From an uncultured Spirochaetaceae bacterium (GTDB taxonomy: Bacteria; Spirochaetota; Spirochaetia; Sphaerochaetales; Sphaerochaetaceae): a DNA stretch of 58,072 nucleotides. Each line of letters begins with the position of its first letter. The first letter of the stretch is position 1. Positions 9,301-16,332 of this stretch are shown one piece after another. The translations under genes and the position numbers were made by a program. The notes below the pieces were generated by a model, which was not told the DNA's origin, made no database searches, and saw only the letters and a program-made list of their open reading frames with translations. The stretch covers positions 1 through 58,072 of the forward strand of contig CALXKU010000017.1 of the NCBI GenBank assembly GCA_944389025.1. Direction: 5' to 3'.

Positions 9301-9626
9301 GCCCAGAGTGCTGGTGATATTACGATTGACTCCAGGCTAACTGTTTCTTTCCCGCTTTTCTGTCCCTCCTCCGCTTCAAAGATGGTTACTGCGACGAAAT
9401 CATCAGTCTCATCCATTACCTTGCTACCGCAGAGTTCCATCAGAGCTGAGAGATTTGCTCTTCCGAAGATGTATGAGGAGATTCCTGCTTTGGCTTTCGT
9501 TTGCTTTGTTTCTTTTGAATTTGTCCTGCTGACCCTGATGTCTTTTTTCGTGAAGATTCCGCATGAGAATATCTCCACGTCCTTAGCATACTCTATGTAC
9601 TTTGATACCTTCATAGCCCCACTCAT
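6324..9626 (-). CDS. Large SF1 (DNA2/NAM7/Upf1-type) helicase with repeated C-terminal module
   Basis: About 1100 residues. After a 270-residue N-terminal region come superfamily 1 helicase motifs: Walker A GPPGTGKTTLL near residue 275, Walker B LIVDEAGQAL near 595, motif III VGDPFQIEPV, motif V TVHTFQGKEADEV, and motif VI VAISRAKKEI near 835. A long insertion (about residues 340-570) lies between motifs Ia and II. Residues about 875-1075 hold three copies of a short unit beginning with N-G-x-W. Related proteins unwind nucleic acid with ATP; the role here is unknown and could be repair or defence. A GTG start at 9644 would lie upstream of the predicted transcript; ATG 9626 is preferred, with ATG 9614 as an alternative. 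Confidence 0.85.
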   Translation of the reverse strand: MSGAMKVSKYIEYAKDVEIFSCGIFTKKDIRVSRTNSKETKQTKAKAGISSYIFGRANLSALMELCGSKVMDETDDFVAVTIFEAEEGQKSGKETVSLESIVISPALWAFALIRNKSGFLKKEELEEKLRKDIFGEEDKAIFLDEKFMAKIALLSKNIIKSLKLPEDLFLLDDKKTFHRIDGNILTDSFFMDDLSTIPLENRLIRQFLEATDPQYERKDGIELDSSPESLVSILAKEAFPLGKWPSPHNPSLMQQVAINIAISRKEPIFSVNGPPGTGKTTLLKEIIADAIVRRADAIAGFKTKEKPFRKVFLKNDPESKKYYYELDETLSSFGILVVSSNNAAVENVTKELPKRPEQCLCPEELDSIDYFSEVADTLIENNKIRGNCWGLISIALGKTENINKALEALKGISNDNETNNTLEQYLEMAGPDFKRAKAEYVKAKEDVIKMRDAIVWPYTKKMAENAAKTKEIIRLRSLKERNLSKRDKEDIMAWEEAQEAALGNDESFMEYNRQRERLFWKALSLHKAFLTGNEAFKDNLENFYTSLKYPATREEQSYSSLLNTFFLVCPVVSTTFASASRMLEKTGEGKISTLIVDEAGQALPYFALGSLFRSRNAIIVGDPFQIEPVMTLPDCVDDFLRLHHGLGKRDRNMPLDSVQTVADRQSYYYGTRKFTQNRLRIGCPLIVHRRCLDPMFSISNSMAYQNIMINCTKNDGKKPDGSKWIQIAGRENKQNPYNRSIDEQIEKVVALLKEKKSWDDLFVISPFISVVNSITRKLKAEKISLDGRIGTVHTFQGKEADEVILVLGCDSSSVNFAKWAADTPNLLNVAISRAKKEIIVIGDKNVWDKTICGSILIDALESQQKDWKLSFSDENGDWKNYNLAYGNQTIRIGWNAREKRLSKPSSLALSEISEDLSEAVKISLLDEEGGEKEEAVNNASHHEMDEEAITLIKEEGNGKWRTYTAQTPYGEISFRCNEDGVFTKESYMQLIELDKDLLNKIRSLLKKDWKENDLAVWIRKENGEWINLELRIGGDERVFHLGWNTVKKRANSREERVLSKAYPKICECLKSLMSQADSAEEIKAALIKERLYKENSLDCS

Positions 9627-9633
9627 TGCCAGA

Positions 9634-9663
9634 TATTTTCTCACGTGCGTTTTTCATTGTCAA
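9634..9663 (-). promoter_or_regulatory. Promoter of the helicase gene
   Basis: On the minus strand a perfect TTGACA (9658-9663) is followed by an 18-base spacer and AAAATA (9634-9639). The expected transcription start is at about 9627, next to the ATG at 9626, which implies a leaderless mRNA. Confidence 0.55.
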
Positions 9664-9752
9664 AAGGGAAGAGGTATGGCGTGAGATTTTTTCCAATATG
9701 ATAGCAAGATTGGTCCCCTCGTGCTAAAATCTGAGAAAAGAAGGAGGCTATG

Positions 9753-11795
9753 ATGCATTTTTCCCCTGAGAATCTCGATTTTGAATTGAGTCCTTACACC
9801 GGACTTACGAGAAAGCATTGGATAGACGCTGGAAAGTTCATTCTGGAAGGCGTGTTCAGAAATATCAAGACAATGGACTCCCCGGTCCTTGTTCCGCGCT
9901 ATGAATGGGAAGTCACTTATCCGAATAAGAACACTCCCGCTTGGAAGGTACAGGCTGAGTATTATGAAGGGCTTGCAAGAAGCTTCTTCATCGCTGCCCC
10001 TCTTATAAGTATCGAACCTGATCTGGTAATTGCAGGAAAGAGCATGAGAGAGTATTACAAGAGGCATATTCTGCGTTCCTGTACACCGGGCGATGAGTAT
10101 TACGTGTTCAGCTACAGCGATATGGATAAGGACTCGAAGCCGTCCTTCGATCTGCATACATATCAGCAGACAGTTGAGACATGTGCCATGGTAATCGGAC
10201 TCGTTACAACGAGAAAGGAAATCTGGGAGACGTATACGAAAGAGGAGAAGGATACGATAGCATCCTTCCTCCATGATTATGCCGAAAAGGCGACCGTACC
10301 GCAGAACTGGCGACTTTTCAACATGCTCGATCTTGCCTTCCTCAACATGATGGGCTATGAGATTGATAAGTCAATCATGAGGGAGCATGCGCAGGCGATA
10401 CTCGCATATTATGCTGGAGATGGCTGGTACCGCGATGGACATACGTTCGATTACTATTCGGCATGGGCATTCCAGGTCTACGGCCCGATATGGTGCGCAT
10501 GGTACGGTTATGAGAATGAACCTTATATTGCAAAGAGATTCGAAGAGAATTCAAATGAGCTGATGAATACCTATGACAGGCTTTTTGATGAGAAGGGCAA
10601 TGTCACGATGTGGGGCAGAAGCAACATATACCGCAATGCGGCAACATCACCGTTCGCGGCGAATTACAATCTGAAAAATCCAACTGTGAACCCTGGCCTT
10701 GCAAGAAGGATCTCTTCTGGTGCACTCATGCAGTTCTTCGGCCGAGATGACGTGCTTTACGAGGGTGTGCCTGTTATCGGCTTCTACGGTCCGTTTACTC
10801 CGATGGTTCAATCTTACAGCTGCGCCGAGAGTCCGCTATGGCTTGGCAAGGCCTTCCTCTGCCTCGAACTGCCGGAGAATCATCCGTTCTGGACTGCGAA
10901 AGAAGAGGGTGGTGTATGGGATGAGATGGAAAAAGGGGAAGTGAGAGAGACTGTTCTTAACGGTCCCGGACTCTGCCTGACAAGTCACCACGATAACGGT
11001 GAGATGACAATGCGAACCGGTAAGGTGATAAAGCGTGTCGGGGACAGCAATGGAAGATGGTGTTATGCGAAACTCTCATATAACAGCCGCTATCCATGGG
11101 AGTCGGATCTCCCATCAGGACTCAGTGCCGCATCCTATGTGCTTAAGGAACCCGATATCGATAAGACGGAGCAGATCAATGCGATCTACTGGAGCGGGGA
11201 AAGGAAAGAGGTGCTCTACCGTCGTGCCCTCTTCGGGTTTGAAAGCTCAAGGGATTACCACTGGACCAGCATGATCGATCTTGCCGATTTCCCAGTATCA
11301 AACGGAATCGTAAGGGCTGATAAGCTCCGCCTGTTCCATAAGCCGGTTGATATCTATCTCGGCTCTTACGGTTTCCCATGCCCGGATGCCAAGTGGAGAA
11401 TTGAGGAGAAAGGGGATGCGAAGGCCGTTGTACTTTCAGGTCACGGAAGTGATGGAAAGCCTCGCCATATGGCAATGACCATCTTCGGTGGCTGGGATGA
11501 GCTTAAGGTGGAGAAGAGCACCGGTACTAACCCCGATACCTCAGAGAGCTTCATCATATTCGCTCATGCGTCAAGAGAACGTCTTTTCGCATATGAGCCC
11601 TATGTCCTCATTAGCCAAGTAATTACCAAGGAAGGGGATGTGGACTTTACGGATGATGAGATCTTCAGTATCGAGAAGATTGATTATACCGATAAAGAGA
11701 GATGTGGGGGCTACGGTCCTGTTACCATATCTCTGAAGAATGGGAAGATCTATACTGTTGATTTCAACGGTATGGATGGCAATCTCATGGTATGA
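9753..11795 (+). CDS. DUF2264 domain protein, probable glycan-degradation factor
   Basis: About 680 residues without a signal peptide, hence cytoplasmic. The N-terminal part (LTRKHWIDAGKFILEGV) and the repeated aromatic segments GDGWYRDGHTFDYYSAWAFQ and FDEKGNVTMWGRSNIYRN match the DUF2264 family, which is expected to form an alpha/alpha toroid like many polysaccharide lyases and unsaturated-glycan hydrolases. DUF2264 genes usually sit in polysaccharide-use regions, but the reaction is not established to my knowledge. The ATG at 9753 is five bases after AGGAGG and preferred over the adjacent ATG at 9750. It is a single-gene transcript closed by a hairpin at 11806. Confidence 0.85.
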   Translation: MHFSPENLDFELSPYTGLTRKHWIDAGKFILEGVFRNIKTMDSPVLVPRYEWEVTYPNKNTPAWKVQAEYYEGLARSFFIAAPLISIEPDLVIAGKSMREYYKRHILRSCTPGDEYYVFSYSDMDKDSKPSFDLHTYQQTVETCAMVIGLVTTRKEIWETYTKEEKDTIASFLHDYAEKATVPQNWRLFNMLDLAFLNMMGYEIDKSIMREHAQAILAYYAGDGWYRDGHTFDYYSAWAFQVYGPIWCAWYGYENEPYIAKRFEENSNELMNTYDRLFDEKGNVTMWGRSNIYRNAATSPFAANYNLKNPTVNPGLARRISSGALMQFFGRDDVLYEGVPVIGFYGPFTPMVQSYSCAESPLWLGKAFLCLELPENHPFWTAKEEGGVWDEMEKGEVRETVLNGPGLCLTSHHDNGEMTMRTGKVIKRVGDSNGRWCYAKLSYNSRYPWESDLPSGLSAASYVLKEPDIDKTEQINAIYWSGERKEVLYRRALFGFESSRDYHWTSMIDLADFPVSNGIVRADKLRLFHKPVDIYLGSYGFPCPDAKWRIEEKGDAKAVVLSGHGSDGKPRHMAMTIFGGWDELKVEKSTGTNPDTSESFIIFAHASRERLFAYEPYVLISQVITKEGDVDFTDDEIFSIEKIDYTDKERCGGYGPVTISLKNGKIYTVDFNGMDGNLMV

Positions 11796-11805
11796 GACCA
11801 CATTG

Positions 11806-11830
11806 GGCACAGGTTGATTCAGCCTGTGCC
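11806..11830 (+). terminator. Terminator after the DUF2264 gene
   Basis: GGCACAGG (11806-11813) pairs perfectly with CCTGTGCC (11823-11830) around a nine-base loop. Only a weak T-rich stretch (TTATGCTACTATT) follows, so termination may be partial. Confidence 0.6.
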
Positions 11831-11913
11831 TTATGCTACTATTGAGGCACGGAGGGCTAGAATGTCATCAAACCAGAATAATTAATAAGCGCTTATTTTT
11901 CTGGAGGATTTTG

Positions 11914-13425
11914 ATGTATTTGGAGCTCAGTAATATTTCTTTCTCATACCCAGAAGCTGGGTATTCTTTATTCTCATCTCTCTCACTGTCTTTTTCTAAA
12001 GGCTGGACTGTTATCGCAGGTGCTAACGGGTGTGGAAAAAGCACTCTTGCCTCCATTGCCGCTGGTCTTCTGCTTCCTGATTCTGGTATGGTCAGAAGAA
12101 GTTCTGATGTGATACTCTGCCCTCAGGTTTTCGAGGGCCTTCAGCCTGAGGATTGGAGCGATATCTTCTCTTTTGACAACCATATTGGCATGCTCAAGTC
12201 AACACTTGCGTTAAGCGATGAGATGATAGAACGAGAGGACACGCTATCTGGAGGTGAGAAGAAAAGACTTCAGATTCTTGCCGCACTTTCACATTCCCCT
12301 GAGATACTGATACTTGACGAGCCGACGAACCATCTGGACGAATATAGTAGGAGCCTGATCATAAAGGCTTTGAGGACATTTGATGGAATCGGGATAATCA
12401 TCTCACATGACAGGACATTTTCCGATGCACTTTCAGAGCGGACGGTAATATTGGAACGTGGTACCGATGGACCTGTTTCCATTGAGGACATCCCACTCCC
12501 TCTTTCCTTGGCTCTTTCTGAGAGTGAGAGAAGGAAGGAAAGCGGAAGGGAGAGATACGACGGCATACTTTCAGCAATATCTTCCGAACAGATGATAGCC
12601 CGTAAAATCGGAGAGAGAAGCCAGAAGAAGCAGAGAGGTCTCTCAAAGAAGGGAATCAGTAGCAAGGATCATGATGCGAAAGCGAAGATAGATGGGGCAC
12701 GCCTTACAGGGAAGGACGCCTCGCTGGATGGGGCGATGAGAAACCACTTAAGCCGCTCTCTTCAGCTTGAGAGGGAACTTGAGAGCATCAGTAAACCTCT
12801 AATGAGAAAAGAAGGACTCAGTCTTCCTAAGGGATCCTATGTACCCAATCTGTCATTTCCAGAGTCGACTATAGAAGAGGGGTCTTACTCTCTTCATGTA
12901 CCTTCCCTTACTCTGAAAGCAGGGTCACACATAGCCATCAAAGGTCAGAACGGAAGCGGAAAGACGCTTTTCATGAAAGCCTTCTATAAGAGCCTTTTGG
13001 AACAGGGGAAAGGGGAGTATGTGCTCTATATTCCTCAGGAGTTCAGCAGGGATGAGGAGAGTGCACTCCTTTCCGCTTTCAGTTCACTTGAGGATGATGA
13101 GAAGGGAATCGTACTCTCTGACATGTTCCGCATGGGATCAAACCCATCAGCACTGTTTTCCCAAACCCTCTCTTTAAGCCCGGGGGAGATGAAGAAGCTT
13201 GCTCTGGCTCTCGCAAGAAGAGATGGGCGTACTGTGCTATTAATGGATGAGCCGACAAATCATCTGGACATCGTGTCGATGAGGATTCTTGAGAGGATGC
13301 TTGGAGAGGATGCCCGTGATATGACTATAGTTCTTGTAAGCCATGATGATGTTTTTCTCTCTTGCTGTACTGATACGCTCTGGCATGTGGAGAGAAGAGG
13401 GGATGAGGGGTATCTCATCGTTTGA
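11914..13425 (+). CDS. ABC-F family ATPase
   Basis: Soluble protein of 503 residues with two ATP-binding domains and no membrane segment. Domain 1 has Walker A GANGCGKST, signature LSGGEKKRLQI and Walker B ILILDEPTNHLD. Domain 2 has GQNGSGKTLF, LSPGEMKKLALA and VLLMDEPTNHLD. The linker contains GISSKDHDAKAKIDGARLTG, as in a clade of ABC-F proteins related to ribosome-protection factors. ABC-F proteins act on the ribosome, either in translation or by displacing antibiotics; which applies here cannot be told. A longer frame from 11833 has no support: the GGAGG at 11902-11906 points to ATG 11914. Confidence 0.88.
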   Translation: MYLELSNISFSYPEAGYSLFSSLSLSFSKGWTVIAGANGCGKSTLASIAAGLLLPDSGMVRRSSDVILCPQVFEGLQPEDWSDIFSFDNHIGMLKSTLALSDEMIEREDTLSGGEKKRLQILAALSHSPEILILDEPTNHLDEYSRSLIIKALRTFDGIGIIISHDRTFSDALSERTVILERGTDGPVSIEDIPLPLSLALSESERRKESGRERYDGILSAISSEQMIARKIGERSQKKQRGLSKKGISSKDHDAKAKIDGARLTGKDASLDGAMRNHLSRSLQLERELESISKPLMRKEGLSLPKGSYVPNLSFPESTIEEGSYSLHVPSLTLKAGSHIAIKGQNGSGKTLFMKAFYKSLLEQGKGEYVLYIPQEFSRDEESALLSAFSSLEDDEKGIVLSDMFRMGSNPSALFSQTLSLSPGEMKKLALALARRDGRTVLLMDEPTNHLDIVSMRILERMLGEDARDMTIVLVSHDDVFLSCCTDTLWHVERRGDEGYLIV

Positions 13426-13490
13426 GCGAAAACTGATTCTGGAAAAACATAGAGACGGCATGTATCATGAGCATTACAGGAGGATGCGCC

Positions 13491-14366
13491 ATGTATGAAC
13501 TTATTCAGGCATATGGGAATAGTTATTACATTGAGAGCCCTGCGAAGATCGGGCTTGTTAGAATTAATGAAAGCGAGGTCTGCTTGATCGACAGTGGTAG
13601 CGATAAGGATGCAGGACGGAAGGTGCGTCAAATACTCGATTCGAATGGCTGGAAGCTCAGGGCAATATATAACACTCACTCCAACGCTGACCACATAGGA
13701 GGAAACAGCTATCTTCAGAAGCAGACAGGTTGCAGGATCTTTTCTCAGGGGATTGAGTGTTCTTTTACACGGCATCCAATCCTCGAGCCCTCATTCCTTT
13801 ACGGGGGATACCCGGCAAAGGATCTCAGGCATAAGTTTCTGATGGCGGCGGAAAGCGATGCTGAGTATCTGAGGCCAGACTCTCTTCCTGAGAGCATGAG
13901 CATTATACCGCTTCCCGGGCACTTCTTCGATATGATAGGTTTCCGTACCTCGGATGATGTGGTATATCTTGCCGATTCTCTCTCAAGCGTTGAAACTCTT
14001 GAAAAATACGCCATAACATTCATCTACGATGTTGGTGAATATTTAAAGACTCTTGAGGCGCTAAAGAACATGAAAACCCGTCTTTTCATACCTTCTCATG
14101 CTGCTGCCACCGATGATATTGCTCCCCTTGCTGAGTACAACATAAAGAAGGTTAATGAGGTTGCAGAAAGAATACTTGACTCATGTGAGATGGTAAGTTC
14201 GGATGAGGTCATAGCAAGGGTATTCCGCTCTTACGGTCTTACAATAAACATTCAGCAATACGTCCTTGTAGGTAGCACAGTAAGATCGTATCTCTCATGG
14301 CTCAAGGAGAGGGGTGATGTGGAGACTGTTGCCAGTGACGGTATGATTCTCTGGAAAAGGGTTTAA
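13491..14366 (+). CDS. Metallo-beta-lactamase-fold hydrolase
   Basis: About 291 residues. The metal-binding core reads THSNADHIGG near residues 67-76, where the usual HxHxDH has asparagine in place of the second histidine. Further ligands are LPGHFFDMIGF and VYLADSLSS, and a late histidine is in IPSHAAA. The C-terminal 80 residues look like a winged helix (VSSDEVIARVFRSYG, TVRSYLSWLKERGDVE), as in the MBL-fold proteins called lactamase_B_2-like regulators. AGGAGG at 13478-13483 fixes the start at 13491. Substrate unknown. The H-to-N change could alter the Zn1 site. Confidence 0.8.
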   Translation: MYELIQAYGNSYYIESPAKIGLVRINESEVCLIDSGSDKDAGRKVRQILDSNGWKLRAIYNTHSNADHIGGNSYLQKQTGCRIFSQGIECSFTRHPILEPSFLYGGYPAKDLRHKFLMAAESDAEYLRPDSLPESMSIIPLPGHFFDMIGFRTSDDVVYLADSLSSVETLEKYAITFIYDVGEYLKTLEALKNMKTRLFIPSHAAATDDIAPLAEYNIKKVNEVAERILDSCEMVSSDEVIARVFRSYGLTINIQQYVLVGSTVRSYLSWLKERGDVETVASDGMILWKRV

Positions 14367-14383
14367 TTGCTTTAAGTTTTTCT

Positions 14384-14411
14384 TTGACTGGAAAACATTT
14401 TTTATTATACT
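14384..14411 (+). promoter_or_regulatory. Promoter of the DUF234-type ATPase gene
   Basis: TTGACT (14384-14389), a 16-base spacer and TATACT (14406-14411). The -10 box lies inside the left arm of a large inverted repeat. Confidence 0.6.
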
Positions 14412-14460
14412 GATTTTGTAATCATTGAAATATTTTCATTGATTTTATATTCAGTATAAT
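14404..14460. repeat. 57-bp nested inverted repeat before the ATPase gene
   Basis: The outer arms ATTATACTGA (14404-14413) and TCAGTATAAT (14451-14460) are perfect 10-base complements. Inside them AATCATTGAAA (14420-14430) pairs with TTTCATTGATT (14434-14444) with one mismatch. The whole block could fold as an almost continuous hairpin or cruciform. It ends three bases before the GGAGG ribosome site of the next gene. It may be a large operator, a 5' leader hairpin, or the footprint of a small mobile element; no target duplication is obvious. Confidence 0.65.
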
Positions 14461-14472
14461 ATTGGAGGCGCA

Positions 14473-15843
14473 TTGTTCTACCATCGTCAAAAAGAAATAG
14501 AAATAATCCATTCCTTTTTCTATGCGAGAAAACATGCGATGCTTGTTTATGGAAAGAGAAGAGTAGGTAAAACAACACTTATAAACAAGGCTCTGGAGGC
14601 GTATGATGGAAAGGTGATTTCTTTCCAATGCACAAGTGAAGGGTATGAAAGCAATTGTGTTCAACTGTCAAAGGAAGCCTCCAATACACTTTCCATGGAA
14701 ATTGGTCGATTCGATTCATTTTATGATATCTTTCGTTTTCTTGTATCCACTAATGAGGATATTCTTGTAGTAATCGATGAGTATAATGAGCTAAAGGAAG
14801 CGTATGGTGGTATCCAGACTGATTCCATGATGCAGAAAATCATTGATTCTTTATTGGATTCCAAGGTGAGGCTGATTATTTCCGGCTCAGCTGTTTCCAT
14901 CATGACTGAATTGCTTGACTATTCAAATCCCCTGTTCGACAGGTTTCATGTTGCGATGAAACTGAAAGAGTTCGATTATTATGAAGCATCATCATTCGTT
15001 CCTGCTTGGTCGAATCGTCAGAAAATCATGCTGTATTCTATTTTCGGAGGTTCTCCTGCCGCTCTTGAAATGGTTGATCCATCCTTGTCTCTTAAAGAGA
15101 ACATAAAACGGCTGATTCTGGATGGTCAGGGAAGTGTCCGTGCCTTAGTTGAAAACGCCTTGCTAAAGGAATTCGGAAAAATTGGTCCAGTTCTGAGTAT
15201 AATGACCCGTCTTGGAAATGGGAAACGAACATATGGGGAGCTTAAAGAGGTATTTGACCAGAAGAACACTGGTAATCTTTCTAGGTGGCTTACAAAGATG
15301 GCTTCTAACGATATGGTCTCAAGGCTTGTTCCCATAAATGAGAAAGAAAAAGGGAAGAAGGTGTTTTATTCTATTTCAGATAATCTTTTCCGTTTTTACT
15401 TCACGTATGTGTATCCTAACAGGTCTAGGCTTGAGAGGGTTGGTGTCGATGCGGTATATGAGGCGTTAATCGCACCCTCACTGGAAACATACGTAAGCTA
15501 TCGTTTTGAGGATATCGCGAAAGAGTATTTCTCAAAGTTGGCAAAAGCTGGAAAATTGGAAGGCATAATAGATATCGGAAGCTATTGGTATGATGACAGA
15601 GAAAGGCATACGAACGGGGAGTTTGATGTTGTCCTTGAATTCATTAATGGCTATGACGTTTTTGAGGTGAAGTTCCTTAGCAGAAGCATGTCTGAAGAAA
15701 TGGCGAAAGAGGAGGCAGAGAAAATAAGGGAGATAAAATCCTTCAAAGCACGGAGAATAGGTTTCATATCCCTTTCTGGATTCTCTTTTTCCTCTGATGA
15801 GTATGTTCTTGTTGACGGTGATATGCTCTTTTCTAAACCATAG
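14473..15843 (+). CDS. Archaeal-type ATPase with C-terminal nuclease-like domain (DUF234 type)
   Basis: 456 residues. The N-terminal P-loop ATPase domain begins with RQKEIEIIHSFF and has Walker A YGKRRVGKTTLI (residues about 25-36) and Walker B ILVVIDEYNEL. A winged-helix segment follows (GELKEVFDQKNTGNLSRWL), then FRFYFTYVYPNRS and a PD-(D/E)XK-like core (GEFDVVLEF, then DVFEVKF). This layout is typical of the ATPase_2/DUF234 family, common in archaea and patchy in bacteria; its cellular role is poorly known. The start is TTG at 14473 after GGAGG. The flanking inverted repeat and decayed gene suggest a mobile history. Confidence 0.85.
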   Translation: MFYHRQKEIEIIHSFFYARKHAMLVYGKRRVGKTTLINKALEAYDGKVISFQCTSEGYESNCVQLSKEASNTLSMEIGRFDSFYDIFRFLVSTNEDILVVIDEYNELKEAYGGIQTDSMMQKIIDSLLDSKVRLIISGSAVSIMTELLDYSNPLFDRFHVAMKLKEFDYYEASSFVPAWSNRQKIMLYSIFGGSPAALEMVDPSLSLKENIKRLILDGQGSVRALVENALLKEFGKIGPVLSIMTRLGNGKRTYGELKEVFDQKNTGNLSRWLTKMASNDMVSRLVPINEKEKGKKVFYSISDNLFRFYFTYVYPNRSRLERVGVDAVYEALIAPSLETYVSYRFEDIAKEYFSKLAKAGKLEGIIDIGSYWYDDRERHTNGEFDVVLEFINGYDVFEVKFLSRSMSEEMAKEEAEKIREIKSFKARRIGFISLSGFSFSSDEYVLVDGDMLFSKP

Positions 15844-15950
15844 AGGTAAAGAAAAGCAAAATCCTTTAAAGTGGATGTGCGAACAAAAGTTAGCAACAAC
15901 GGCCAGTATATGTTCCCATATCGTGGTATCCACATCCGTTCTTTCCTCCT

Positions 15951-16284
15951 GTGAAAGAAAGTGTCATGTTCTCTCTTCCCCCGCTATCTGTTATGTAGAA
16001 GCCTACCGGATTCTTCAGCAATGATGGAAATCTCTATTACCGCAACAAGGGGGTTGGGGCCGATCTTTCCTTCCAGACCTTTCGCACGCACTCCCCGTTT
16101 CTTGATGCCTTCATCTTCACATTTGCAGGATACAGCTGTCATATGCAAGTGACTATTATTCGGACTTTACCCTATCTGGGCTAACGACTACACATGCTCG
16201 GTTGAGCCGTATTATGATACGACGGTCTTCCCTTCAAGGACCTTGGAATGGGGCGTCCGTTATGAGTTCGAGTTCTCAGAATGA
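15951..16284 (+). pseudogene. Remnant of a beta-barrel outer-membrane protein gene
   Basis: Three reading frames must be joined to recover a coherent protein tail. Frame A from 15951 contains a TAG at 15996, then GFFSNDGNLYYRNKGVGADL and SFQTFRTHSPFLDAFIFTFAG. Frame B near 16148 reads SDYYSDFTLSG. Frame C from 16183 reads NDYTCSVEPYYDTTVFPS and ends in RYEFEFSE with a stop at 16282. Alternating polar and aromatic residues and the aromatic-rich C-terminus are typical of outer-membrane barrels. One stop and two frameshifts make it a dead gene. No intact N-terminus with a signal peptide is seen. Confidence 0.6.
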
Positions 16285-16313
16285 GAAGAGGCCGGTTTCC
16301 CCGGCCCCTCTTC
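16284..16313. terminator. GC-rich hairpin between convergent units
   Basis: GAAGAGG-CCGG pairs with CCGG-CC-CCTCTTC, with a small bulge. It lies between the end of the outer-membrane remnant and the end of the nucleotidase gene and has no strong T tract on either strand. It probably acts as a bidirectional terminator. Confidence 0.5.
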
Positions 16314-16332
16314 ATCTCATCAAAAGCATTAA

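Noticed and set aside
8899-9684. 261-codon plus-strand frame opposite the helicase
   Set aside because: Serine- and phenylalanine-rich composition typical of an antisense shadow.
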